Counted from the first letter of the stretch, positions 25,104 through 34,666 are shown. The stretch: DNA of 64,000 nt from JAPLDA01 sp043787975 (GCA_043787975.1 JAYVUK010000017.1:1-64000), one strand, 5' to 3'. A program made the numbers and translations. The notes: generated by a model from the letters alone, not told the origin.

Positions 25104-25907
25104 TTAATGACTCTGACTTACTTTATTTTCGCGGTTAAAAACGGGGCTTCTTTTTTCTAAAAATGCTGTTGTTCCTTCTTTGAAATCATCGCTGTTAAAA
25201 CATTTTCCGAATTCATCGATCTCTGTTTGAAAGCCATCCACTCCATCTGTAAAAAATGCATCCACACATCTTACAGTTCCGGCGATGGCTTTCGGAGAAC
25301 GTTTTTTTATTTTTCCAATCAACTCTTCACATTTTGCAATGAGTTGATCCGGTGCAGTAACATAGTTGACCAATCCTAATTGCATTGCTTGTTGAGCATC
25401 CATCATGTCAGCTGTCATTAAATATTCCATGGCTTTTCCTTTTCCGATTAACTGAACAAGCCGTTGCGTTCCTCCATAACCCGGAATCACTCCAAGTGTT
25501 ACTTCCGGCTGACCGAATTTTGCATTGTCGCTTGCCACACGCAAATGACAACTCATTGCCAATTCGCAACCTCCACCCAATGCAAAACCATTGACGGCAG
25601 CAATCACTGGTTTTTCGCACATTTCAATGGATCTGAAGATTTTATGGCCCGCTGCACTTAACTCTTTTCCTTCTTTATCACTGTAATTTTTGAACTCACT
25701 AATGTCAGCTCCGGCAACAAATGCTTTTGCACCTGAACCGGTGATGATGATTCCTGCAATTGCAGGATCAGCTTCACCATTTTTAACAGCATCACCAATT
25801 TCTTCGATCGTTTTTTTATTTAAAGCGTTCAATTTATCCGGACGATTGACTGTGATGGTCAAAATTTCGTTGTGAACAGCTATTAATATGTTGTGATAAG
25901 TCATCAT
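25104..25907 (-). CDS. Enoyl-CoA hydratase/isomerase (crotonase family)
   Basis: A 267-residue crotonase. The oxyanion-hole segments are FVAGADISEFKN and VNGFALGGGCELAMSCHL. Both catalytic glutamates are present, in GGGCELA and FGQPEVTLGVIPG, as in true enoyl-CoA hydratases of fatty-acid oxidation or butyrate-type pathways. The C-terminal AFLEKRSPVF is also typical. The gene for a B12-binding mutase subunit lies 51 bp upstream on the same strand, so acyl-CoA metabolism is a joint theme. Confidence 0.9.
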   Translation of the reverse strand: MMTYHNILIAVHNEILTITVNRPDKLNALNKKTIEEIGDAVKNGEADPAIAGIIITGSGAKAFVAGADISEFKNYSDKEGKELSAAGHKIFRSIEMCEKPVIAAVNGFALGGGCELAMSCHLRVASDNAKFGQPEVTLGVIPGYGGTQRLVQLIGKGKAMEYLMTADMMDAQQAMQLGLVNYVTAPDQLIAKCEELIGKIKKRSPKAIAGTVRCVDAFFTDGVDGFQTEIDEFGKCFNSDDFKEGTTAFLEKRSPVFNRENKVSQSH

Positions 25908-25958
25908 TTTCTTTATTCCGGATTCCGGATTTTAAATTTCGAATTGATTTGCCATTAT

Positions 25959-26366
25959 TTAGAATTGTCGTTTTCTTTTTACTTCGTCTTTAATATAATT
26001 AACGATCGCAGTAGTATCCGTTCCGGGAGGAAATAATTTTCCGATTCCAAGCTGATTTAACTTTTTCATATCGTCATCCGGAATAATTCCTCCGCCTGTA
26101 ATGAGCACATCATCCATTTTTTTTGCTTTCATCAGGTCAACAATTTTCGGAAACACGGTCATGTGTGCTCCTGAAAGGATGCTCACTCCGATCACATCCA
26201 CATCTTCCTGCAACGCAGCATTCACTACCATCTCAGGAGTTTGTCGTAATCCGGTATAGATTACTTCCATTCCTGCATCGCGAAGAAATGATGCAATTAC
26301 TTTTGCTCCGCGATCATGTCCATCCAAACCAACTTTTGCAATTAACACTCTGACCGGACGATTCAT
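25959..26366 (-). CDS. B12-binding subunit, methylmalonyl-CoA mutase C-terminal type
   Basis: A 135-residue Rossmann-like cobalamin-binding domain with the DxHxxG motif in GLDGHDRGAKVIA, followed by SILSGAHMT and ITGGGIIPDDD, the second and third B12-binding motifs. The length is that of the isolated small subunit found in split acyl-CoA mutases. No mutase catalytic subunit is in the window, so its partner is elsewhere. A -7 box TATCTTTG lies about 110 bp upstream (26482-26475). Confidence 0.9.
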   Translation of the reverse strand: MNRPVRVLIAKVGLDGHDRGAKVIASFLRDAGMEVIYTGLRQTPEMVVNAALQEDVDVIGVSILSGAHMTVFPKIVDLMKAKKMDDVLITGGGIIPDDDMKKLNQLGIGKLFPPGTDTTAIVNYIKDEVKRKRQF

Positions 26367-26702
26367 AAAACTGATAATGATTTGCGAATTGAATATTGAT
26401 GCGAGAAAGTTTTTAATGATTGATCAGTTACTTCGTTGATCAATATTCAATTTCTAAATGCTCAACTTACATAGCAAAGATAGAAAATCGGGTGAGGCAG
26501 GAAAGGGTGTTAAGCTTATTTAACGAATATTTATCTGCTTGAGAATGTGATTGTTTGGCTTATAAAATTTATTTCATTCAAAATGAATTGTTAACAAAAA
26601 AAATGGTTATAATGCTCCTTTAAAAAATACTAAATGATACTAAAAAATAGTATAAAGGATCATTTTATCTATTTATTAATTCACAATTACATGATTTGAT
26701 AT
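26367..26702. other. Intergenic region between the histidine kinase and B12 genes
   Basis: This 336-bp AT-rich stretch holds the leftward -7 box TATCTTTG (26482-26475) for the B12/enoyl-CoA hydratase genes. Near 26637-26653 is a short palindrome ATACTA...TAGTAT with flanking CCTTTA/TAAAGG words, which may end transcription of the histidine kinase gene. No gene or RNA is seen. Confidence 0.4.
26475..26482 (-). promoter_or_regulatory. -7 box for the B12-subunit operon
   Basis: TATCTTTG followed by C on the minus strand fits TAnnTTTG. The -33 region is not obvious. Transcription would start near 26468, about 100 nt before the ATG at 26366. Confidence 0.4.
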
Positions 26703-29700
26703 TTAAATATTTTTTTGAATAGATGGGAGAGAGATAAAGAAAGTAGTTCCCTTTTCCTTCTCAGTTTCAAACCGGATTGTGCCTCCTGAACTTTCAACAA
26801 TGTTCTTCGCAATGGATAAACCCAAACCCATTCCGCCTGATTTTGTGGTGAAACTTGGAGTGAAAATTTTAGCAACTTGTTCTTCAGAAATTCCAGCTCC
26901 GTTATCTTGTATTGAAATAACAAAACTATTTCCGGATGATGAAACAGAAACGAGAATGATTCCCTGCTTACCGGATGAAATTGCCTGTGCTGCATTTTTC
27001 AACAGGTTTGAAAACAAGCGGATGAGTTGATCTTTGTCAGCAAATACAAATTTTGACTGTTCATCTCCTGAAAAAGCAATTGAAATGTCAGGCAACTCCT
27101 TAAAAAGATCGATGGTAGATTTAAGAATTTTATCCAAATCAACATTTTCTTTTTTTGGTTGAGGCATCTGTGCAAAATTTGAAAACTCAGTTGCAATAGA
27201 CGAAAGTGTATCTATTTGTTCAACCAATGTTTTAGCAATCCGCTGAAAAATTTCATTTAACTGCGGGCTTTTTTCTTCCCATGCTTTTTGCAAATGCTGA
27301 ACGGAGAGTTTCATCGGCGTCAGCGGGTTTTTTATTTCATGCGCTACTTGTTTCGCCATTTCGCGCCAGGCACTTTCACGTTCGCTGCGCGCCAGTTTTT
27401 CAGCACTTGCAGACAGTTCATCAACCATCCTGTTGTATTCATTCACCAACTCTCCTATTTCATCCCGCTGACGGTATTCGATCAATTCATTTTTTCGTCC
27501 GAGTTTGATGTTGCTTAACTTTTCCTGGATGAGAAGCAACGGTTGCGTAACACGTGCTGAAATAAACAATGTGACCATCACTGCAAGAGCAAGCAGCAAG
27601 ATGTAAATGTTGATGAGGGAAGAAAGAAAACCGGAAATCTCTTTGTTCAACTCATTTTGCTTTTCGAAATAAGGAAGATGCAGGTAGCCAATCATTTTTC
27701 CCTGGCGATTGCGAAATGGTTCATAGGCAGCCGTGTACGTAAGGTTGCCAATACTTTCCTGTTGAACGAATTGTGTTTTTCCTTTTTCGCTGATTTCAAA
27801 AAGTGCTTCAGGATTCATCTTTTGTGAAATGATTCCACGTTCAAATATTTTTGGCTGCGATGAATACGAAAGATTTCCCTCCGGATTAAATAAATTGAAA
27901 TGCGCATCCCTGGAATTTGAAAGCCGGATAAATGAAGCCTGGGTTTCATCACTCAACCTGTTGTTCAGGTTGGTGGCATCACCCAATTCTTTTTCAATGA
28001 CCGATAACAGCGGATTAATTTTTTCGCTGATGCTTTCATCTTTATCCACATCGTATTTATGGGTGATGTAATACACCGTACTGCTGCCAATCAAAACAAA
28101 AGAAAGAATAACAAGCAGCATAACCGACAACTGAATTCTCCGCGTTAGACTTATATGGTATTCGATTTTACGGTTCATAACCCGCAACAACACATAAAAC
28201 AGCAGCATCAGCAGGCTAAAAAAACTGAACAGGTAGGAGAACAACGTAAACGGTACCAGGATACTTTCTTTGTTTCTGCTGACGATGATAAAAGAAGATC
28301 CGCTGATCCGGTAAAGCAGGTGACTAAATCCATCCAAATCAACAAAAGAGTATTCCTGTTGAGAAGGATGAAAAGGTTCCAATGAAAAATAGTAGGCAAA
28401 CTTCCCGCTCTGATTCATCAGCGAATCATTTTGGTATCGCGCAAATGAATAGTTACTCAACTCCTTATTGAAGGCGACTTTGCTGCTCACAAATAATTCC
28501 TGGAAACCTTCATTGCTTTGAAAAAGTTTTGGCGTAAACAGAACGACAATCGAACCGATCAACGAATCATGCTCGTTTTTTCGAACCAATGGAATCAGCG
28601 CAAAATACTGCTGTGGTTCTGATTCTTTACTCAGGTAATAAAGCTGCGGATTGTTCTGATTTTGTTCAGATGAAATACCTTTTATTAAAGAATCAGGTAG
28701 TAATTTAGTCCGCAAAGAATCAAAAGGAAAACCGTCTCTGTTAAAACAATAAATGCTGACATCGAATTTACTCCAATACCCTGTAAAATAAATTTGCAAC
28801 AACCGTTTGCTAACCTGCTCCTGAACATGCAATGAGTCGCGAAAATGCCGGAGTATAAAAGGATCATTGCTTATTTTTTGTCCAGCGTCTTCAAAAAGAT
28901 ATTCAGCTGCCTGGTCTCTTCCTGTTTCAATTTTTTGTGCGAGCAATTTCCGGTTCTCTTTTTCCTTCTCATCGTTTAACTTCCATATCAATGCCGAAGA
29001 ATAGATAGAAAAAAACAGTGTGATATAAAGTAAAAAATTCAACCGGATTTTTTTCTGACTATTCAGGAGGCTTACCAGAATAACACTTCCCGAAAATAAA
29101 ATGAGCAGCAAGACATCGGATAACGATTGCGACTGCTGGCGCAATAAAAAAGAAATAATTCCAAAAACAAAAAGTGGAAATAACATTTGCTTTGAAAAAA
29201 ATTTCAGAGAAGTGTCCCGAAAAAATGCCTTCAGTAACGCAAACGTAATGAGGAAGTAGGATGCCAGCAAAACAGCAATGACAAAAAAACTTAACAGGCT
29301 GTAGCCATTCATCCCGAAAAGATCATTTACATCAAATGAAATCTTTGAGTTCATAATCAATCCGCTGATGAGCGTGTTCAATGGCAAGAACAGGAGACCG
29401 GCAAGAACCAGAACTCCCGCTCTAATGAATTCCAAACCGGATTTATTTTTTATACGAATCGACTTTTCTGAAAAGAAGGAATAAAAAATTCCTGAGACAC
29501 ATAAAATAATTAACGAGTTGATGAATAAATCGCCCGGTGAATTAAAATAGAATGAACTCGCGTAATAGCGCGGACTAAAAAATTCGGTTCCATAAAATTC
29601 ATCAGGCATCTGAAAATAAATCATGAACATGCGAACCGCTATCATGACGGGAATGATCAGCAATGCAATTGGTGAGGAGCGTTTAAAGAAAATCCTTGCA

Positions 29701-30377
29701 ACAAAAAATGATGCAAGCAATGCAAGTAAAAGAGAAACCAGGTAGAGCCAGCTTTTAAAATTAAAGTCCATTGACTCGCCTGAAGGATTATTAAGTCTTA
29801 TATAAAAAAGCGGCTGATCAATTCCGGAACGAACAACAAAACTATTTTCATCATGACCATTTACTAATACAGCGTTTGACGGCAATACGAGCAACGGATT
29901 GAAACCATTTACCAGGTATTTGTTTTCATACGCATATTCCTTCCTGATCAGAAGTAACCCGATAATTTCTTTTCCATTTTCTTTTTGGATAAAAATTTCA
30001 TACCAGCCATTGTTAAGATGGATCAATGAATTGTTTTTGCATGTGTCAACGGTTTGACTGTTAATTTCGGTTTCGTTATCAGACCACTTGGTGATCTTCT
30101 CCTTCTCTACATAGAAAAAACTGAATCCGAGGTTCTGAAATCCATGATGAATAAAATAACTGTGAAATGTCGAATCATTTGAGATGGTTGAAATCTCTTC
30201 CAATGACTCAGCCATCTTCTTTTCAAGATGCTGAAGATTTTTTTCAGCATTGGTGACAGCCTGTTCAGCATTAAATTTTGAACGTGACTGACTAATTTCA
30301 GCAAGCAAAATCAAAAATGCTGATACTACGAAAAGCACAACCGGAAAAAAGAAAGATTTTTTAAATAATGGTTTCAC
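26703..30377 (-). CDS. NtrY-like sensor histidine kinase
   Basis: A very large kinase of 1224 residues. The first part has one N-terminal transmembrane helix, an extracytoplasmic stretch and a run of hydrophobic helices (about 200-450), then a second extracytoplasmic sensor region (about 470-740 and 790-900). A HAMP linker (KLSNIKLGRKNELIEYR) leads to HisKA with the phospho-acceptor His about 1013 in AKQVAHEIKNPLTP. The HATPase has the N box LFSNLLKNAAQA and glycine box GGMGLGLSIAKN. No response regulator is next to it, so its partner is elsewhere. NtrY homologues sense nitrogen or redox state. Confidence 0.9.
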   Translation of the reverse strand: MKPLFKKSFFFPVVLFVVSAFLILLAEISQSRSKFNAEQAVTNAEKNLQHLEKKMAESLEEISTISNDSTFHSYFIHHGFQNLGFSFFYVEKEKITKWSDNETEINSQTVDTCKNNSLIHLNNGWYEIFIQKENGKEIIGLLLIRKEYAYENKYLVNGFNPLLVLPSNAVLVNGHDENSFVVRSGIDQPLFYIRLNNPSGESMDFNFKSWLYLVSLLLALLASFFVARIFFKRSSPIALLIIPVMIAVRMFMIYFQMPDEFYGTEFFSPRYYASSFYFNSPGDLFINSLIILCVSGIFYSFFSEKSIRIKNKSGLEFIRAGVLVLAGLLFLPLNTLISGLIMNSKISFDVNDLFGMNGYSLLSFFVIAVLLASYFLITFALLKAFFRDTSLKFFSKQMLFPLFVFGIISFLLRQQSQSLSDVLLLILFSGSVILVSLLNSQKKIRLNFLLYITLFFSIYSSALIWKLNDEKEKENRKLLAQKIETGRDQAAEYLFEDAGQKISNDPFILRHFRDSLHVQEQVSKRLLQIYFTGYWSKFDVSIYCFNRDGFPFDSLRTKLLPDSLIKGISSEQNQNNPQLYYLSKESEPQQYFALIPLVRKNEHDSLIGSIVVLFTPKLFQSNEGFQELFVSSKVAFNKELSNYSFARYQNDSLMNQSGKFAYYFSLEPFHPSQQEYSFVDLDGFSHLLYRISGSSFIIVSRNKESILVPFTLFSYLFSFFSLLMLLFYVLLRVMNRKIEYHISLTRRIQLSVMLLVILSFVLIGSSTVYYITHKYDVDKDESISEKINPLLSVIEKELGDATNLNNRLSDETQASFIRLSNSRDAHFNLFNPEGNLSYSSQPKIFERGIISQKMNPEALFEISEKGKTQFVQQESIGNLTYTAAYEPFRNRQGKMIGYLHLPYFEKQNELNKEISGFLSSLINIYILLLALAVMVTLFISARVTQPLLLIQEKLSNIKLGRKNELIEYRQRDEIGELVNEYNRMVDELSASAEKLARSERESAWREMAKQVAHEIKNPLTPMKLSVQHLQKAWEEKSPQLNEIFQRIAKTLVEQIDTLSSIATEFSNFAQMPQPKKENVDLDKILKSTIDLFKELPDISIAFSGDEQSKFVFADKDQLIRLFSNLLKNAAQAISSGKQGIILVSVSSSGNSFVISIQDNGAGISEEQVAKIFTPSFTTKSGGMGLGLSIAKNIVESSGGTIRFETEKEKGTTFFISLPSIQKNI

Positions 30378-30393
30378 AAATCAATGAAGTTAA

Positions 30394-30479
30394 TAGTATT
30401 TAGTGCGGTGTTCGGAGACGCCTTTGTAGCATTCTCTCTCTCTCTCCGAACCAAATACCAAATACCAAATACTAAATAG
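30394..30479. repeat. Inverted word repeat in the kinase leader
   Basis: The left arm contains TATTTAGT and TTCGGAGA; the right arm has TCTCCGAACC then tandem AAATACC words ending ACTAAATAG. They are inverted relatives. With the -7 box at 30492-30485, transcription would begin at the right edge of the repeat and run through it, so the leader could fold into a long hairpin. Confidence 0.65.
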
Positions 30480-30484
30480 TCGAA

Positions 30485-30492
30485 CAAAGATA
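30485..30492 (-). promoter_or_regulatory. Possible -7 box of the histidine kinase gene
   Basis: TATCTTTG on the minus strand, with a start near 30478, gives a leader of about 100 nt made of the inverted repeat. No clear -33 TTG is visible. Confidence 0.4.
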
Positions 30493-30511
30493 GAGATGTT
30501 GTAAAAGGAAC

Positions 30512-31093
30512 TTATGCTCCGGTCAACACCTTTTCAACGACCACCGGAAAATAACGGTATTCGAGTTCATGTATTTTTTGGGCAAGCGATTCAGCAGTAT
30601 CTTCTTTATTGATATGACAAGCCGCCTGAAAAACAATTTCACCTTCATCAAATTTTTCATTCACATAATGAATGGTAATGCCGGACAAGAGAGATTTTGA
30701 GTCAATGACGGCCTGGTGGACATTCATTCCGTAAAAACCTTTTCCTCCAAAACCCGGAAGAAGAGCCGGATGGATGTTGATGATTTTTTTTCCAAATGAT
30801 GTGATGATATTTTTGGGAATCAACCACAAAAATCCGGCAAGCACAATGAGATCGATTTCTTTTTCAAGCAACTGATTTAAAATCACCGTTGATTCAGAAA
30901 AATCTTTCCGGTTAAATAAATAGAAAGGAACCCCAAGATTTTTTGCACGTTCCAACACGCCTGTAGCCGGATTGTTACAAAGAACCAGTTCCACTTTTGC
31001 GATATCCGAATTTGAAAAGTAACGGATGAGATTTTCTGCATTCGTTCCTGAACCTGAAGCAAACACTGCAATTTTTTTGATGGGTTTTATCAC
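30512..31093 (-). CDS. purN: Phosphoribosylglycinamide formyltransferase
   Basis: A 193-residue purine-synthesis enzyme using 10-formyl-THF to formylate GAR. The N-terminal FASGSGTNAENLI binds the substrate phosphate, the catalytic Asn and His are in INIHPALLPG, and the catalytic Asp is in NEKFDEGEIV. Length and order match PurN. It is alone here, not in a pur operon. The start MIKPIKKIAVFASGSG is unambiguous. Confidence 0.96.
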   Translation of the reverse strand: MIKPIKKIAVFASGSGTNAENLIRYFSNSDIAKVELVLCNNPATGVLERAKNLGVPFYLFNRKDFSESTVILNQLLEKEIDLIVLAGFLWLIPKNIITSFGKKIINIHPALLPGFGGKGFYGMNVHQAVIDSKSLLSGITIHYVNEKFDEGEIVFQAACHINKEDTAESLAQKIHELEYRYFPVVVEKVLTGA

Positions 31094-31204
31094 ATGTCAA
31101 AAATACATGAATCAACCTTGCTCTGAAGTTTTCAACATAAAATTTTTACACCGCTTTATTTTATTTACTTTGTCCGCGAGTAACAATTAATTTACACACA
31201 ATTT

Positions 31205-31852
31205 ATGTCTGCCAATTCCATCTTTCAGTACTTTGTTCCAAAGGATCGTAAGTTCTATCCGCTGTTTGAACAAGCGTCTGCCAACCTTGTGACTATTTCA
31301 AAAGTATTGTATGAAGCGCTAACTACCAACTCCATGGAAAAACGTAAAGCATACATCCGAGAAATAGAAAAACTCGAACATGTAGGTGATGAAATTACGC
31401 ACAAGATTTTCCAGGAAGTAGCCACGACCTTCATTACACCTTTCGATCGCGAAGATATCCAGCAGCTTGCTTCGGTACTGGATGATGTGCTCGATTACAT
31501 TCACGGTTCAGCAAAGCGAATTGAACTTTACAAAATAGATGTCATTCATCCGTCCATGATTAAACTTTCGGAACTGATCATTCAATGTTCGGAAGAATTA
31601 AACACGGCCATCAACGGTTTACGCAACATGAAAAACATGGGGAAAATCCGTGAAGCACTGGTGCGGATTAACAGCATCGAAAATCACGCGGATGATGTTT
31701 TTGACAATGCCGTTGCGCGTTTATTTGAAGATGAAAAAAACGCCATTGAAATTATCAAGATCAAAGAAGTGCTGTCGGCTCTTGAAACTGCTACTGATAA
31801 ATGCGAAGATGCGGCCAATGTGATTGAATCTGTCATGATCAAAATCGCCTGA
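31205..31852 (+). CDS. DUF47 family Pit accessory protein (PhoU-like)
   Basis: A 215-residue all-helical protein of the DUF47/PhoU-like group, with the conserved TPFDREDIQQLASVLDDVLD, IENHADDVFDNAVARLFED and ATDKCEDAANVIESV segments, whose acidic residues bind metal. It precedes the phosphate transporter gene by 25 bp, as is usual, and probably adjusts Pit activity. A near-consensus TTACTTTG lies about 30 bp upstream of the start. Confidence 0.93.
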   Translation: MSANSIFQYFVPKDRKFYPLFEQASANLVTISKVLYEALTTNSMEKRKAYIREIEKLEHVGDEITHKIFQEVATTFITPFDREDIQQLASVLDDVLDYIHGSAKRIELYKIDVIHPSMIKLSELIIQCSEELNTAINGLRNMKNMGKIREALVRINSIENHADDVFDNAVARLFEDEKNAIEIIKIKEVLSALETATDKCEDAANVIESVMIKIA

Positions 31853-31877
31853 TTACCGGAACCATCAAAATTATTTT

Positions 31878-32864
31878 ATGGAATTACTTTACGTTGTTGT
31901 CATACTTGCCATTATTTTCGATTTCATCAATGGATTTCACGATGCTGCTAATTCAATAGCAACAGTTGTATCCACAAAAGTTCTTTCTCCGTTGAGCGCA
32001 GTAATCTGGGCTGCTGCATTTAACTTTCTCGCGTATTGGTTGTTTGAACTTCATGTGGCCGATACGGTTTCTAAATCTGTAAAACCGGAAGGCGTTAACC
32101 TCGTTGTTATACTCTCAGGTCTTATTGCTGCCATCATCTGGAACCTCATTACATGGTGGTATGGAATTCCTTCCAGTTCTTCACATACATTGATCGGTGG
32201 TTTTGTTGGAGCCGCCATTGCTTTTGCAGGTGTTGATGTGGTGCGATTAGACAAAGTGCTTCCTCCGCTTTTCTTTATCGTCCTCGCTCCGGTAATCGGA
32301 ATGACAATCTCGTATATAATTTCTGTACTCACGTTATACATCTGTAAAAGATCGCATCCGTATAAGGTGGATAAGGTATTCCGGCGCATGCAACTTTTTT
32401 CTGCTGCTGCTTACAGTCTTGGTCATGGTGGAAATGATGCACAGAAAGTAATGGGTATCATCGGTGCTGCGCTCATTGCCTCCAATGTAATTCCGGATAT
32501 GAAACATCTTCCCGAATGGGTTCCGTTTGCCTGTTATTCTGCCATTGCATTGGGTACCATTTTCGGTGGATGGAGAATTGTAAAAACGATGGGACAACGG
32601 ATTACAAAATTAACTCCCTTCGAAGGATTTTCCGCTGAAGCAGCCGGTGCTGTTACACTTTTCTCAACCGGAGCGCTTGGTATTCCTGTCAGTACAACTC
32701 ATACAATTACGGGAGCAATTATCGGTGTCGGAGTTTCAAAACGTGTGAGTGCCGTGCGCTGGGGAGTTACCGTTGAATTAATCTGGGCGTGGATACTTAC
32801 CATTCCGGTGACGGCTATTTTAGCGATGATCATTTTTGAAATCATCAAACTTTTTATGAGGTAA
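31878..32864 (+). CDS. pit: Inorganic phosphate transporter, PiT family
   Basis: An inner-membrane symporter of 328 residues with about ten helices. Both PiT signatures are seen: the N-terminal FDFINGFHDAANSIATVVST and the C-terminal-half GHGGNDAQKVMGIIGAALIA, and also GIPVSTTHTITGAIIGVG. It takes up phosphate with protons or sodium and works with the DUF47 protein encoded just upstream. Confidence 0.96.
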   Translation: MELLYVVVILAIIFDFINGFHDAANSIATVVSTKVLSPLSAVIWAAAFNFLAYWLFELHVADTVSKSVKPEGVNLVVILSGLIAAIIWNLITWWYGIPSSSSHTLIGGFVGAAIAFAGVDVVRLDKVLPPLFFIVLAPVIGMTISYIISVLTLYICKRSHPYKVDKVFRRMQLFSAAAYSLGHGGNDAQKVMGIIGAALIASNVIPDMKHLPEWVPFACYSAIALGTIFGGWRIVKTMGQRITKLTPFEGFSAEAAGAVTLFSTGALGIPVSTTHTITGAIIGVGVSKRVSAVRWGVTVELIWAWILTIPVTAILAMIIFEIIKLFMR

Positions 32865-32898
32865 TATTATTAAAATTTGTCATCAATAAAAATTACGT

Positions 32899-33477
32899 AT
32901 GAAAAACAAATCATCATTCCTTGTAGCCATTACTTTTTTACTTTTTACAATCACGACCTCTGGTCAAATCACGTGGAAGCTTGATGCGGCGCATTCAAAT
33001 CTTGGATTTGCCGTCCTGCACCAATTGGTCAACGATGTAAAGGGAACTGTTGTAGTTACAGAATCAACCATAACACAATCGAAAGACGATTTTACAGATG
33101 CCGGAATTTCACTGAAGGCAGACATGAATACGATCCACACAGACAATGATAAACGTGATGCACATTTGAAGACTGCTGATTTCTTTGACACGGCAAAATT
33201 CCCGGAGCTGACTTTTCAAAGTACGTCTTTCACTAAAAAAAGTGCAGATAACTATATCATAGTTGGCAATCTCACGTTGCACGGTATCACCAAACCGGTA
33301 ACATTGAATGCTGTTACGAAATCCGGGACAAATGTCATGAACAATAAACCTGTTACTGGTTTTAAAGTAACCGGAGTAATAAAGAGAAGTGATTTTGACA
33401 TTTCCTCCTCAACTCCGTCTGCGATGTTAAGCGACGAGGTCAACATCGAGGCGAATTTGGAATTTGGGAAACAGTGA
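32899..33477 (+). CDS. YceI family lipid-binding protein
   Basis: A 192-residue periplasmic protein: signal peptide (cleavage near TTSGQ), then a lipocalin-like barrel with WKLDAAHSNLGFAVLHQLVN at the start, SLKADMNTIHTDNDKRDAHL and DFFDTAKFPELTFQSTSF in the middle, and the YceI marker LTLHGITKPVTL. These proteins bind isoprenoids or other lipids. It follows the phosphate transporter by 34 bp and may be cotranscribed, without an evident functional link. Confidence 0.9.
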   Translation: MKNKSSFLVAITFLLFTITTSGQITWKLDAAHSNLGFAVLHQLVNDVKGTVVVTESTITQSKDDFTDAGISLKADMNTIHTDNDKRDAHLKTADFFDTAKFPELTFQSTSFTKKSADNYIIVGNLTLHGITKPVTLNAVTKSGTNVMNNKPVTGFKVTGVIKRSDFDISSSTPSAMLSDEVNIEANLEFGKQ

Positions 33478-33533
33478 GTTTCTCCTGCTAAAAATTTCTC
33501 TTTGTTTAGCATCATAGATTTCAAACAAACCAT

Positions 33534-34646
33534 TCAAAGGGAATGAAGGCCCGCTAATTTATAGTTGGTACTCCGGCCACCACTCTCTTCCTTTTCCAAG
33601 ACCTGTTGTGCCAATAAATTCTGTATGTCTCTTAATGCTGTGTCCTGCGAACATTTGCAAATCTTCGCCCACTTCGATGAGGTTAGTTTTCCATCGAAGC
33701 CATCAAGCAGTTTGTTGACCATCAATTTTTGCCGTTCATTGAGTTTTTTGGTATTCAGTTTATCCCAAAACTTTGCTTTAGTGATTACATTGGCAAGGCC
33801 TTCTTCAGAAGCAACCATGGCGCGATCCAAGCACGCCAGAAACCATAGCAACCATTCGGTAATGTCAAGTGAACCGCGTTGGGTCTTCTCAAGAATATCG
33901 TAATACTGTTTTCTTTCGATTCTGATTTGAGCGGACATGCTGTAGAACCTTCTTGAGATTCCATCGGCACGAGTTAACTGCATATCCGCGATTGTTCTGG
34001 CAATCCGGCCATTCCCATCATCAAACGGATGCACCGTCACGAACCACAAATGAGCTACTGCCGCTTTGATGATTGGATGCAAATCCTTTTCGTCATTGAA
34101 CCACTTCAGAAACGCTTTCATTTCCTTTGGCAATGATTTCGAATCTGGCGCTTCAAAGTGAACTTTCTCTTTACCCAATGCGCCCGAAACAACTTGCATT
34201 GGGTCATCCGGTTTATTGTTCCGCCATTTCCCCACAACAATTTTTTGCATGTTGCTGCGACCTGTTGGAAATAATGCTGCATGCCATCCGAACAACCGTT
34301 CCCCAGACAATGGTTCTTTAAATTTCTGTGTTGCATCCAGCATCACTTCAACCACACCCTCTACATTCCTGTCGGCAGGTATGAGTCCTGAAATATCTAT
34401 TCCTAATTTCCTGGCGATAGAGGAACGTACCTGATCAGGATTCAGTATCTCGCCTTCGATTTCATTCGACTTGAGGATTTCAAGAGTCATTGTAAGTAAT
34501 GACGCTTCAGACTGCAATGTAAATCCCAATCCTTCCATTCGACCAATTAATCGTCCTTGCCGATGGCTGACGGTCGTCAACAGCTTAATCAGATTATCCT
34601 CATCCCACGTGAATTGGGGCCAGTTTTTTCTTTGGTAGATATACAT
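33534..34646 (-). CDS. Fic family AMP-transferase, self-inhibited, with C-terminal winged helix
   Basis: A 370-residue Fic enzyme. The N-terminal part is the DUF4172 domain. The catalytic loop is HPFDDGNGR at about 206-214, with the full HPFx(D/E)GNGR motif. An N-terminal inhibitory helix fits (S/T)xxxE(G/N) as SNEIEG (60-65), so it is a class II Fic kept inactive by that Glu. The last 70 residues read as a winged helix (LTSSKWAKICKCSQDTALRD), which could bind DNA. The start codon lies two bases from a palindrome in its own promoter, suggesting autoregulation. Confidence 0.92.
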   Translation of the reverse strand: MYIYQRKNWPQFTWDEDNLIKLLTTVSHRQGRLIGRMEGLGFTLQSEASLLTMTLEILKSNEIEGEILNPDQVRSSIARKLGIDISGLIPADRNVEGVVEVMLDATQKFKEPLSGERLFGWHAALFPTGRSNMQKIVVGKWRNNKPDDPMQVVSGALGKEKVHFEAPDSKSLPKEMKAFLKWFNDEKDLHPIIKAAVAHLWFVTVHPFDDGNGRIARTIADMQLTRADGISRRFYSMSAQIRIERKQYYDILEKTQRGSLDITEWLLWFLACLDRAMVASEEGLANVITKAKFWDKLNTKKLNERQKLMVNKLLDGFDGKLTSSKWAKICKCSQDTALRDIQNLLAQQVLEKEESGGRSTNYKLAGLHSL

Positions 34647-34648
34647 TC

Positions 34649-34665
34649 ACCGCACTTTATGCGGT
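34649..34665. promoter_or_regulatory. Candidate operator of the Fic gene
   Basis: A perfect 17-bp palindrome, ACCGCACTTTATGCGGT (6-bp arms, 5-bp spacer), ends two bases before the Fic ATG and overlaps the expected transcription start. Further CCGCA half-sites lie at 34682-34688, 34714-34723 (inverted) and 34737-34743. Confidence 0.6.
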
Positions 34666-34666
34666 A

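Noticed and set aside
26637..26653. ATACTA...TAGTAT palindrome as an operator
   Set aside because: Short, very AT-rich and away from a promoter; may be chance or a weak terminator.
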